A DNA stretch of 64,000 nt from an uncultured Porphyromonadaceae bacterium (GCA_946414395.1 CAMKOE010000007.1:31273-95272); one strand, 5' to 3'; positions 55,978-63,810 are shown, numbered from the stretch's first letter. The notes: generated from the sequence alone by a model not told the origin. Numbers and translations: made by a program.

Positions 55978-56946
55978 TTAACAGCCTGTTCCCTTCAAGG
56001 CCAGCCCTACCAGTTCGTGCAAGCCGAACATCAGGTTCATCACATGAACCGCATTACCGGCGCTCCCCTTGAGCAGGACATCGGTCACGGCATGGATGGT
56101 GAGAAGTCCCGCACGATCATCCTTCTCGAGATGAATGAGGCACTTGCTGGTGTTCTCGACATCGGCTGTGACAATGGGACGGTCAATCAGGAAAACAAAG
56201 TTGTGATCGTCATAGTATTGTTCATAGAGTTGCCTGATCATCTCACTGTCAACCCGGCACTTGAACCGGGCCGCTACCGCCAGCGTGCGGCGTTCGGCCA
56301 GAGGCGTGACGGTCATCGTCACCGGTTGGTCAAAACTGGACTGGCATTGCCGCAAGGCAAAAGCCACTTCACGCTGCTGGTCGCGCGCCCATGATTCCAG
56401 GTCAAAGCCGTCGGCTGTCCTCATGGCGCCATTACCGGCCAGGGCACTCAGCCCTATCGCCACATGCAGGGTCACAGGATGATTAAGGAGCAGGTTGCGC
56501 GCCATGGGCATCAGCGCCAGCAAGGAAGCCGTCGCTGCATTTCCCGGCACGGTCACCAGGCGGGCATCATGCACGAGTACCCGTCGCTGCATCTCGCCAA
56601 GGCCATAGGTCCACGGCAAGCCCTCTCCATAATCCAGATTGTGGCAACCGCTCAAGTCGATGACCGAGAGCCCATCGGGCAGGGTCATTGACGATAATTG
56701 CCTTGCCACTACTTCACGACTGCCGCACAGGTACACCAGGTCAACCTCGTCGAGAGATGGGGCTGCATCAATCGTGAGATCGCACTCGCCAACGACTCCA
56801 GGGACGACTTCATCGATGCGCTTCCCCGACAGTTCCCCATCACTCACCCACTTCAACTCCACATCGGGGTGGTTGAGGAGAATGCGCACCAACTCGGCGG
56901 CACGCAGGTTATCACATCCGATGATACCGACCTTAATCATCGGCAA
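55978..56946 (-). CDS. ArgC-like protein with both catalytic residues lost (probable pseudo-enzyme)
   Basis: A 322-residue homologue of N-acetyl-gamma-glutamyl-phosphate reductase, the third enzyme of arginine synthesis. The Rossmann start IKVGIIGCDNLRAAELVRIL and the C-terminal LLKGSAGNAVHVMNLMFGLHE are family-like. Canonical ArgC has a nucleophile in PGC[YF]xT; here the site reads VPGNAATASLLAL, Asn in place of Cys. The later catalytic His in the HxHxPEI block aligns with DQQREV, so it is Gln or Arg. The GAGYTAGE loop is also altered. The ORF is full-length without frameshifts. It overlaps argR by 14 bp. It may bind an arginine-pathway metabolite or regulate the operon; enzyme activity is unlikely. 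Confidence 0.8.
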   Translation of the reverse strand: MPMIKVGIIGCDNLRAAELVRILLNHPDVELKWVSDGELSGKRIDEVVPGVVGECDLTIDAAPSLDEVDLVYLCGSREVVARQLSSMTLPDGLSVIDLSGCHNLDYGEGLPWTYGLGEMQRRVLVHDARLVTVPGNAATASLLALMPMARNLLLNHPVTLHVAIGLSALAGNGAMRTADGFDLESWARDQQREVAFALRQCQSSFDQPVTMTVTPLAERRTLAVAARFKCRVDSEMIRQLYEQYYDDHNFVFLIDRPIVTADVENTSKCLIHLEKDDRAGLLTIHAVTDVLLKGSAGNAVHVMNLMFGLHELVGLALKGTGC

Positions 56947-57505
56947 CAGGGGTTTGTATCACGCCGATGCTGTGAGGCGAATTCTTGGGCATGAACTGCT
57001 CAAATACCGCTGTCGCTTGCTCGTGGGTCACGCCCTCGGCGAGAATGGCGACCACGGTGTCGGCTCCAGCAATGGTGCCGAGCACTTCGGGGGGACGGCT
57101 CATGTCAATATCATAGGCCAAACCAGGCGCATAGCCATTGCGCGTCTTGATAACAGCCAGATTACCCGAGAATGTCACTGACACCAGTCCCACTTGCTTG
57201 GCAGCATGAGCATCCGTCTGGCGCATGCTCAGCAATCTGTCTTGCAACTGATTACTATCTGGAATGATGTACATGTAAGTATTACGGTCGGTAGCCACCT
57301 TGGAAATCTTCAAGGCTTTCAAGTCGCGCGACAAGGTGGCCTGAGTCACATTGATATTGTGCTCACGCAGCATCTCGGCAAGTTCACTCTGACTACCGAT
57401 GCAATTTGTCTTGATCAAGTCGGTGATCAACTGTAAACGGTCACGTTTTCTTTTCACGAGTACTTTCTTTTTTCTAGGTTTCTTTGTTAATGTTGTAGTC
57501 TCCAT
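56933..57505 (-). CDS. argR: Arginine repressor ArgR
   Basis: A 190-residue regulator. A basic N-terminal extension (METTTLTKKPRKKK...) precedes the ArgR winged helix (SQSELAEMLREHNINVTQAT...SRDLKALKISKV, about residues 35-80), and the C-terminal oligomerisation/arginine-binding domain carries the GTIAGADTVVAILAEG segment near 145. The upstream in-frame Met at 57538 was rejected as it lies at the predicted transcription start. First gene of an argR, argC-like, ssb run. Confidence 0.9.
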   Translation of the reverse strand: METTTLTKKPRKKKVLVKRKRDRLQLITDLIKTNCIGSQSELAEMLREHNINVTQATLSRDLKALKISKVATDRNTYMYIIPDSNQLQDRLLSMRQTDAHAAKQVGLVSVTFSGNLAVIKTRNGYAPGLAYDIDMSRPPEVLGTIAGADTVVAILAEGVTHEQATAVFEQFMPKNSPHSIGVIQTPVADD

Positions 57506-57539
57506 TTGAAATATATACTTAAAATATTGGTTAGACATG

Positions 57540-57569
57540 CAAAGGTAATGTATTTTTCATTACTTACAA
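57540..57569 (-). promoter_or_regulatory. Promoter for argR
   Basis: On the minus strand: TTG (57567-57569), 19-bp spacer, TACCTTTG (57540-57547), 34 bp before the ArgR start. Confidence 0.75.
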
Positions 57570-57698
57570 CATATTTATTGACTTTTTTATCAAAAAATAC
57601 AGCCAATCACTGAATTTTAATGACATATTCATCACATTCCATAAGCCTTAAGCCTCTTCCTTCACATTATATATAAAAAATGACAATATGCCCCCCTC

Positions 57699-57760
57699 GG
57701 CTGTGTTTTTCAGTTAATCAATAATCAGATTACCGTTTTCCGGTAAGGGCTGAATTATTG
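57699..57760. repeat. Stem-loop beside the MITE-like element
   Basis: CAATAATCAG (57719-57728) pairs, with one bulge, with CTGAATTATTG (57750-57760) around an inner TTACCG/CGGTAA (57730-57735 with 57741-57746). GGCTGTGTT at 57699-57707 is also complementary to AACACAGCC at 57903-57911. Confidence 0.5.
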
Positions 57761-57765
57761 CGGCA

Positions 57766-57913
57766 GAGGGTGTGCCATAATTCACTCGCTTGTTTTAAAT
57801 CGGCCTTACGGCCGAGAAATCAAAATAAATCTTTATTTCAATTTTAGTTATAATATTGATTTCTCGCGCGTAGCGCGATTAATAGTTCCAATCGCAATTT
57901 ATAACACAGCCTC
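57766..57913. mobile_element. MITE-like element, 148 bp
   Basis: The ends GAGGGTGTGCCATAA (57766-57780) and, on the other strand, GAGGCTGTGTTATAA (57899-57913) agree at 12 of 15 bases and look like insertion-sequence terminal repeats. Inside are an 11-bp perfect inverted repeat (57813-57823 with 57856-57866) around an AT-rich core, and two GC hairpins (57800-57815 and 57864-57878). There is no ORF. No clear target duplication was seen. Origin from an IS is inference; a copy search would decide. Confidence 0.5.
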
Positions 57914-57941
57914 AATCTATTGAGAAAAAGGGTGATAATCT

Positions 57942-57975
57942 CAAGGAGACTGCCGTTTCCACCGGCACCTCCTTG
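57942..57975 (-). terminator. Hairpin after the patatin-like gene
   Basis: CAAGGAG (57942-57948) pairs with CTCCTTG (57969-57975), with inner TGCCG/CGGCA; located 58 bp beyond the patatin-like stop codon on the minus strand. Confidence 0.6.
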
Positions 57976-58032
57976 ACAAAGTGAAATCAAGACCGTGATG
58001 CGCCCCGCCGATTATCTCGATGGGGCCACTGT

Positions 58033-59649
58033 TCAAGAACGGGTGACTCCAGGCACCATCCAGCGAGGATTCTCCTGGAACTTCTGCCAGGCAGCAAGGA
58101 GTTGAGGCTTGCAGGACACGAGCAGGCGGTGCCCCTCGGTGAGGTTAGTTCCATCCTTCTCTATTGCATCTATATAGTCGAGCAGGTTGTTGCACATGCC
58201 ATATTGGCCAGCCGCCAGCAGTGCTTGGGGTATCCCCTGGGCCTTATCCTCGGCAGTGAACCACAATGTGGTTCCCATGCTGGCAGCGAGGGCGCTATTC
58301 TGCTGGACGGCCTCGCTCGGGGCGAGGTAGTCGGCCAGTGTGCCGTTCCGCTTCATGCTCTCCCATCGCTCGCCAGGCCGCAGTTCATAGACGGTGCTGG
58401 ACACAACGCGGTTGTGCCACTCCTTGTCGTCATAGATGGCACCGTAATTCAACTGACGCATGCGCTTGAAGAAAATTTCACTGCTCATCATGATGACCGA
58501 CTTGGCACGGTTCATCAGCATGGCTTCGATCGTGGCAAACTTCAGATGGCTGATGAACGCGGCCCTATCACCGACAAAGGTCTTGCGGATGGCGGCAAAC
58601 ATCTTGCTCTTGAGCACCGCGCCGATGATATTGGCCAGGGTGACGATGGCCAGAATCACCGACATCACTCCGAGCCAGAAGTTGCTGCCCAGCACCAGCG
58701 CGACTAAAAACAGCAGCATCACCACGACCTCGCTGATCAGGCCATAGTTGCGCAGCCGGCCCAAGGTCAAACGGCCCACGCTGTCGGGCAGTGCCTGCTC
58801 GCTGGGGGCGTAGCCTTCCATATAGGGGCTGGACACGTCGCTAACGATTATCAAGTCAAGCGCTTTGTCGGTGCGGCTCTTGTCGGCCCGATACTTGCGC
58901 ATGCGTTCCTCGGCAAGCAAGATGGGCTCAATGCCCTGATTATCGACGAGGCCACCATCCATCAGGCCAAAGCGCGACTTGATGCCCGACACCAGTTCAT
59001 CATGACGCATGACCTGGAAATCATCGGGATACATCATGGGCTCAAAACCGCTGGGATAACATGACGAGCAGGCCATGGCCTCGCCAGGGGTGATGTGACG
59101 CACCACGCTGCGGCCGATGCTGTGCTTCTGGTTGCCGAACACGCCATAGGTCATCCGTGAGCCGTCGGACATCTTGCCCTCGGTCAAACGGAAGCGGAAA
59201 GGCAACGAGTTGTCAAAGTCGGTCGCCAGTGCCGTGTAGTCCTTGACGGGGTTGCGGTCAAAGTTGTCAATGATATCAGCCATCGTGGAGTTGCCAAATA
59301 GGAGGCGGTCGTAAATTTCGGCCATGATTTTGATACTTGACGCGTCACGGTTGGCCTTCTCGTCGCTCAACCGCTGCAAGGCATCGGTCATCAAGTCCTC
59401 GTTGCACAGGAAACCGAACAGTTCCTCGACCATCTTGTCCACACCCTCACCGCGCGCCCTGGCGAGCATGTAGCGCATCGCGGGAATCGTGCCGCCCGAC
59501 ACCGACGACAGCGCCACGACACAGTCCAGCAGTGTCCGTCCGCCATCGAGGTGAATCGAGTTAAGAAAAGATAATGTACCCAGGTCAAATGTGGCTGCCC
59601 TGTATCCGCCACCTGAAAATGACATGCCTATTTTCAAGCAATTTTCCAT
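58033..59649 (-). CDS. Patatin-like phospholipase with central membrane segments
   Basis: A 538-residue protein. The oxyanion hole SGGGYRAA is near residues 12-19, the nucleophile in SSVSGGT near 48-54 (Ser in VSGG), and the catalytic Asp in LMDGGLVDNQG near residue 228-238. Two hydrophobic segments (about 303-345) interrupt the C-terminal half, so it is probably membrane-attached through the middle. The family hydrolyses phospholipids or other acyl esters. The C-terminal region (350-538) has no fold I recognise. Own promoter; no operon partners. Confidence 0.82.
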   Translation of the reverse strand: MENCLKIGMSFSGGGYRAATFDLGTLSFLNSIHLDGGRTLLDCVVALSSVSGGTIPAMRYMLARARGEGVDKMVEELFGFLCNEDLMTDALQRLSDEKANRDASSIKIMAEIYDRLLFGNSTMADIIDNFDRNPVKDYTALATDFDNSLPFRFRLTEGKMSDGSRMTYGVFGNQKHSIGRSVVRHITPGEAMACSSCYPSGFEPMMYPDDFQVMRHDELVSGIKSRFGLMDGGLVDNQGIEPILLAEERMRKYRADKSRTDKALDLIIVSDVSSPYMEGYAPSEQALPDSVGRLTLGRLRNYGLISEVVVMLLFLVALVLGSNFWLGVMSVILAIVTLANIIGAVLKSKMFAAIRKTFVGDRAAFISHLKFATIEAMLMNRAKSVIMMSSEIFFKRMRQLNYGAIYDDKEWHNRVVSSTVYELRPGERWESMKRNGTLADYLAPSEAVQQNSALAASMGTTLWFTAEDKAQGIPQALLAAGQYGMCNNLLDYIDAIEKDGTNLTEGHRLLVSCKPQLLAAWQKFQENPRWMVPGVTRS

Positions 59650-59679
59650 CTTATCAACGCTTAGAGATTAGTTTGCCGA

Positions 59680-59687
59680 CAAAGGTA
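59680..59687 (-). promoter_or_regulatory. -7 element for the patatin-like gene
   Basis: TACCTTTG on the minus strand, with a TTG at 59708-59710 (20-bp spacer), 30 bp before the start. Confidence 0.6.
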
Positions 59688-59712
59688 ATCATATTCATCG
59701 ACAAATCCAAGC

Positions 59713-59748
59713 AAAAATCGGGCAAGCCCCGCCACTGGAGCCTGCCCG
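59713..59748 (-). terminator. Intrinsic terminator after the dockerin-tailed gene
   Basis: CGGGCAAGC (59719-59727) pairs with GCCTGCCCG (59740-59748), one mismatch, followed on the minus strand by a T-run at 59713-59717. Confidence 0.65.
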
Positions 59749-59790
59749 GAAATCCATGATGAGGAGTATGTCCCCTCTCTATTGAAGGCT

Positions 59791-61266
59791 TTACTTGAGC
59801 AGATAGTCGATCAAGGCGGTCACATCGCTGATGTTGATCAGGCCATCCTCAGTCATGTCGGCCTCGGCGGGCGCTGCACTCGCGTCATTGAGCAGGTAGT
59901 CGATGAGTGCAGTCACGTCACTGATGTTGACGTTACCGTCATGGTTGACGTCGCCACGCTGATAGGTGGGTTCCTCATTGCCGGCCAGGGTCACAGTGAT
60001 GGTGGTGAAGCGGGCCTGCTTGTTGACCTTGAAGGCCACAAAGTTGGCGCTGCCTTCCCACACGCCGTCGGTGCCACTAGTGGTATAAGTGCCCTCGTTA
60101 CCCTCGGCCTTAGAGATGTTGCTGGCCGTGTAACCGCTCATGCCGTTGAACTCAATCTTGATGATGGGCGAGCCGGCCGAGGTAAAGTTGAAGGCGGTGG
60201 AGTCGCTGCTGTAAACGCGGTAGTGGTTGGTGCCCAGCATGCCATCGCCGACGTACATGGTCACCTGATTCTTCACGACAGTGAAATGGTGACGCGTGCC
60301 GTCGCCGTCGCCCCTGTCAACGGCGCCGTCAAAGGTCACCTCGACAGTGGTGGCGGGCAACTTGGTATAGGTGGCGCTGACGACCTCGCTCTCCACGTCG
60401 CCAACCGAGGCCTTGGCCCAGATGGTGATGTCGTCGGTCACGGGGATGGCGTCAACATACTGGCTCCACAGTTCCTGGTCCAGGCTGTAGTAAATCTTGG
60501 CATTGGGGGTAGCACATGCCAGCGTCACGTCCAGACGGTCGGCAAAACTGCAAGATGCAGGAGTAAAGACGGGAGCCTCTACGGTCTGCTCTACCTTGGT
60601 AAAGGTTACGGTGACATAGTCGCTCATCTCACTGCCCTTGGTTGAAACGGCGGTGTAGGTCTTGGTCTCGGTCACATAGAACGGAGCGCTGTAGTGAATC
60701 CACTCGCCCTGCTCGTCGGCGGTGCCTTCCCAATAGAAAATCTGAGCATTCTCGGTGGGACAACTCAGGGTCACTGCCAGGCTACCGGTGAAGTCGCCAC
60801 CATTGGGATTGAAGACGGGGGCGACAAGTTCCTCGACAACGTCCTCGGCAATGGTCACCACAATCTGGGTGCAGCGCACCTGGGACGCGGTATTCAGCGA
60901 GAACGTCGTGGTATCACCTTGCCATGTGCCCACCCGGCTACCCGACTGGCAGGTGTAGCCGTCACCGTAGAACTGGTCAGGGCCATAAGCCTGGCTATAG
61001 GAGCCATCGCAAGTGAATTCAACCTTCTTGATATTACCCACCGTCGAGGTGACAGTAGCCTTGCTACCGGCGGCAAAACGATAGGTGCTCGCTGCAAGCG
61101 CAGCCTTGGTGCCCGTGATGGTCACGCCATCGAGCGACATCTCGTCAAACGCGTTGGCCGACGAATTATTTCCCGTGGTTTGACCAGGAACAAAGGTCAC
61201 AGTAATGTCTGCCCATGCCGAAATCGACAACAGGGCAACAAAGAGGAGAGACAACAATTTCTTCAT
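59791..61266 (-). CDS. Secreted protein with beta-sandwich repeats and C-terminal dockerin-like repeats
   Basis: A 491-residue exported protein (signal peptide to about residue 19, ending SAWA). It has two chitobiase/hexosaminidase C-terminal-like beta domains (each opening APVF-P...; NAQIFYWE and NAKIYYSL inside), two related but distinct beta domains with VTFVPG/VTFDG starts that may bind carbohydrate, and a dockerin tail at about 437-490 with loops DVNHDGNVNISD and DMTEDGLINISD. No catalytic residues are evident. It probably binds surface or dietary glycans; its dockerin partner is unknown. Confidence 0.75.
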   Translation of the reverse strand: MKKLLSLLFVALLSISAWADITVTFVPGQTTGNNSSANAFDEMSLDGVTITGTKAALAASTYRFAAGSKATVTSTVGNIKKVEFTCDGSYSQAYGPDQFYGDGYTCQSGSRVGTWQGDTTTFSLNTASQVRCTQIVVTIAEDVVEELVAPVFNPNGGDFTGSLAVTLSCPTENAQIFYWEGTADEQGEWIHYSAPFYVTETKTYTAVSTKGSEMSDYVTVTFTKVEQTVEAPVFTPASCSFADRLDVTLACATPNAKIYYSLDQELWSQYVDAIPVTDDITIWAKASVGDVESEVVSATYTKLPATTVEVTFDGAVDRGDGDGTRHHFTVVKNQVTMYVGDGMLGTNHYRVYSSDSTAFNFTSAGSPIIKIEFNGMSGYTASNISKAEGNEGTYTTSGTDGVWEGSANFVAFKVNKQARFTTITVTLAGNEEPTYQRGDVNHDGNVNISDVTALIDYLLNDASAAPAEADMTEDGLINISDVTALIDYLLK

Positions 61267-61364
61267 AAAAAAACGAAACTTTAATTGATTAATAATAATT
61301 AAAATACAGTCAGGGTGTCACATTCAGTCCCCTGCGGGGAATGGGGCATTCAACTTTCACACCA

Positions 61365-61372
61365 CAAAGTTA
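61365..61372 (-). promoter_or_regulatory. -7 element for the dockerin-tailed gene
   Basis: TAACTTTG on the minus strand, about 98 bases before the ATG at 61266; the leader between contains no ORF. Confidence 0.5.
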
Positions 61373-61492
61373 CAACAAATAACTCACACACCACTCGACA
61401 TTACACAAAAAAACAGGACAACCGCACTCTAATTGCCTTGAAGGCACCTTGAAGTTTTGAGACAAAACCCGTCTGGGTAATATAATAATGTG

Positions 61493-61500
61493 TAACTTTG
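61493..61500 (+). promoter_or_regulatory. -7 element for the 61598 gene
   Basis: TAACTTTG; predicted transcription start near 61505. The -33 box is not obvious. It is divergent from the promoter at 61365. Confidence 0.5.
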
Positions 61501-61526
61501 CATCACAAGTCGGAATCAAGACCCGC

Positions 61527-61575
61527 CCTCTTGCACAAGAGGAAAACAGACGCCCCAGGCTCAGGGCATCTCTTG
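61527..61575 (+). promoter_or_regulatory. Leader with two mutually exclusive hairpins
   Basis: Hairpin 1: CCTCTTG (61527-61533) with CAAGAGG (61536-61542). Hairpin 2: CAAGAG (61536-61541) with CTCTTG (61570-61575), plus inner GCCC/GGGC (61552-61555 with 61564-61567). They share the 61536-61541 segment and so cannot form together. The arrangement resembles attenuation, but there is no leader peptide or T-tract to prove it. Confidence 0.4.
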
Positions 61576-61597
61576 CAACAAATAATGATTAGACAGA

Positions 61598-61951
61598 ATG
61601 AGAAAAAAGATATTATTGACAATAACGCTTCTAGCGCTGATAGGTGTTGCAGTGCTCACCTACAGAACGCTTACATATAACACTCGGATGGATGAACTCG
61701 GATATGAACTGATGCAAAAAATCGACTCTCACAAGGAAAAAACCGGTTTTCTCCCGAAGGACTTGAGCGAAATCGGGATAGATGTTGATGATGAATGCTA
61801 CCTCTACAAGGGTGGCATCTTCTATTACACCATCATGAATGACAGTGTTTATTGTCTGGAATATCCGCTAGACGCAGAGAACAATCGCGGCATCACCTCA
61901 GATAATCGCATTTGGACAGAGAATTATGTGCTCTCATCAAAGGCCCCTTGA
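61598..61951 (+). CDS. Membrane-anchored hypothetical protein, 117 aa
   Basis: A single N-terminal TM segment at about residues 4-22 (KILLTITLLALIGVAVLTY) followed by a 90-residue soluble domain with conserved-looking YLYKGGIFYYTIMN and CLEYPLD. Resembles the many short single-span proteins of Bacteroidales with pilin-like or periplasmic tails; no family assigned. It lies behind a hairpin-rich leader and has no downstream partner on its strand. Confidence 0.55.
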   Translation: MRKKILLTITLLALIGVAVLTYRTLTYNTRMDELGYELMQKIDSHKEKTGFLPKDLSEIGIDVDDECYLYKGGIFYYTIMNDSVYCLEYPLDAENNRGITSDNRIWTENYVLSSKAP

Positions 61952-62065
61952 TCGCCAGTAGTGCTCTAGACCACAATCCTCAAGCAAACTTTCCCCAGTC
62001 TTTTTCGAGTGGGCCTGGTTCAGCCGCAATGATTCGGCCATGCCCCCCACGGCAACGTTTCCAAA

Positions 62066-62102
62066 CAAAAAAGCCAAATGGCTTCATTATTAACCATTTG
62101 GC
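62066..62102 (-). terminator. Intrinsic terminator of tRNA-Lys
   Basis: GCCAAATGG (62073-62081) pairs with CCATTTGGC (62094-62102); on the minus strand the stem is followed by a run of T (62066-62072). It lies 11 bp beyond the tRNA 3' end. Confidence 0.85.
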
Positions 62103-62113
62103 ATTCAAAATCG

Positions 62114-62186
62114 TGACCCCGGTGGGACTCGAACCCACGACCCATTGATTAAGAGTCAATTGCTCTACCAACTGAGCTACGGAGTC
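62114..62186 (-). tRNA. tRNA-Lys (anticodon CTT)
   Basis: The reverse complement folds as a complete 73-base cloverleaf: acceptor GACTCCG with CGGGGTC, D stem GCTC/GAGC, anticodon stem ATTGA/TCAAT with loop CTCTTAA (anticodon CTT, reading AAG), a 5-base variable loop, and T arm GTGGG/CCCAC with TTCGAGT. Discriminator base A. The CCA end is not encoded. A consensus promoter lies just upstream and a terminator just downstream, so it is transcribed alone. Confidence 0.97.
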
Positions 62187-62207
62187 ATCGCTCATTCAAT
62201 TGCGGTG

Positions 62208-62237
62208 CAAAGGTACTGCTTTTTTCTGAACCAGCAA
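62208..62237 (-). promoter_or_regulatory. Promoter for tRNA-Lys
   Basis: On the minus strand: TTG (62235-62237), 19-bp spacer, TACCTTTG (62208-62215), about 22 bp before the tRNA 5' end. Confidence 0.75.
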
Positions 62238-62352
62238 CTTTTTTGGCGATTTTTTTTGAAAAAAAACGCATTTTTGAATGAGCGGATTTTTGGCGTTCTA
62301 CATATTTCGCTGTAAAACAGCGCAATACAATAACTCTCATTTTTTGGTTTTT

Positions 62353-62383
62353 TTTGTTTTTTTCTGTAAAAGCACTAACTTTG
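62353..62383 (+). promoter_or_regulatory. Promoter for the aminotransferase gene
   Basis: TTTG (62353-62356), 19-bp spacer, TAACTTTG (62376-62383), 33 bp before the ATG at 62417. Confidence 0.75.
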
Positions 62384-62416
62384 TCGTCGATAATAACGCT
62401 AAGACTACAAGACGTG

Positions 62417-63607
62417 ATGGAAAAGAGATATGATTTTGACCGAGTGATAGACCGTCGGGGTACCGGCAGCGTGATGTATGACATGTGCAAGGAGATGTTC
62501 GGGCGCGAGGATGTGTTGCCCTTGTGGGTGGCCGACATGGGTTTTGCCGCCTGTCCCGAGATCACGCAGGCGCTGGCCGACCGTGTGACGGGGCATCCCA
62601 TCTATGGCTACAGCGTGCCGCTGGATGACTACTGGCAGTCGATCATCGACTGGCAGCGCGAGCGCAACGGGCTGGAGTTCACCCAAGAGGAGTGTTGCTT
62701 CATCGGCGGCATCGTCAACGGTTTCGGGCTGGCGCTTAACTATTTCACTCGTCCTGGCGACAAGGTGTTGATCCAGGAACCGGTGTACCACCCCTTTAGG
62801 ATGCTGATCACGGGCAATAACCGCATGGTGGTGAACAATGCGCTGGTGCGCACCGACGATGGCTTCTACCGCATGGATCTGGAGGGGCTGGAGCGCATCT
62901 TCAAGACCGAGCGTCCCCGCATGATGGTGCTGTGCAACCCTCACAACCCCATCGGCATCGCGTGGCCTGCCGACGTGCAGCGTCAAGTGGCGTCGTTGGC
63001 CAGGCAGTATGATGTGGTGGTCTTCAGCGACGAGATTCATGGCGATCTCGTGTTGAAGGGGCACCGCCACACGTCATTTCTCACCGTGAGCGACGACGCG
63101 CGTGCCGTGGGCATCGTGATGGGTGCTCCGAGCAAGACGTTCAACATCGCGGGCATCGTGAGTTCGTGGTGTGTGATCAAGAATCCGGACCTGCGCAAGC
63201 CTTTCTTCAACTGGTTGACGACCAATAGCCAGAGTGCTCCCAACTTCCTGTCGATGACGGCCACACGCGCGGCCTACCGCCATGGTGGCGAGTGGCTCGG
63301 TCAGTGTCTGGACTACATCGAGGGCAACATCGACATGGTGACGGACTATTGCCGTGAGCACATTCCCGGCGTCAAGGCCATCAAGCCGCAGGCCTCGTTC
63401 CTGGTGTGGCTCGACTGCACGGGCTTGGGACTAGAGCATGACGCCCTGATCGACCTGTTTGTCAACAAGGCACGGATCGGCTTGAACGACGGTGCGATGT
63501 TCGGCCGCGGCGGCAGCGGGTTCATGCGCCTCAACGTGGCCGTGCCCCGCAGCATCCTGCGACAAGGCATGGAACAACTGGCTGGCGCGGTGGCCACCCT
63601 CCGCTAG
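62417..63607 (+). CDS. MalY/PatB-type PLP-dependent aminotransferase (cystathionine beta-lyase type)
   Basis: A 396-residue class I/II fold PLP enzyme. LPLWVADMGFAACPEI near the N-terminus, NPHNPIGIAW, VVFSDEIHGDLVL and the Schiff-base Lys in GAPSKTFNIAG near residue 240 match the MalY/PatB group. These cleave cystathionine or other C-S bonds and are often listed as aminotransferases. The ATG at 62417 is chosen because the longer in-frame start at 62354 would cover the -33 and -7 elements. Single-gene transcript. Confidence 0.9.
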   Translation: MEKRYDFDRVIDRRGTGSVMYDMCKEMFGREDVLPLWVADMGFAACPEITQALADRVTGHPIYGYSVPLDDYWQSIIDWQRERNGLEFTQEECCFIGGIVNGFGLALNYFTRPGDKVLIQEPVYHPFRMLITGNNRMVVNNALVRTDDGFYRMDLEGLERIFKTERPRMMVLCNPHNPIGIAWPADVQRQVASLARQYDVVVFSDEIHGDLVLKGHRHTSFLTVSDDARAVGIVMGAPSKTFNIAGIVSSWCVIKNPDLRKPFFNWLTTNSQSAPNFLSMTATRAAYRHGGEWLGQCLDYIEGNIDMVTDYCREHIPGVKAIKPQASFLVWLDCTGLGLEHDALIDLFVNKARIGLNDGAMFGRGGSGFMRLNVAVPRSILRQGMEQLAGAVATLR

Positions 63608-63702
63608 GCCGCTGGCATGACTGAACTCTCCACCAGGGGAGGGAACATCATCAGGGCTACAAAAACAGTAATAAATTGTGCCTGCATAACAGAATTATTT
63701 AT

Positions 63703-63710
63703 TACCTTTG
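63703..63710 (+). promoter_or_regulatory. -7 element for the gene at 63811
   Basis: TACCTTTG, about 100 bases before the ATG at 63811; -33 box unclear. Confidence 0.5.
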
Positions 63711-63810
63711 CAGTATCGGAAACCATTAATACATGTCGACAGCCGATGGCATCGGAATCGCGTTTACATGTATATTATCGAATTTTACAAGCATTAACTA
63801 TACTACTGAC

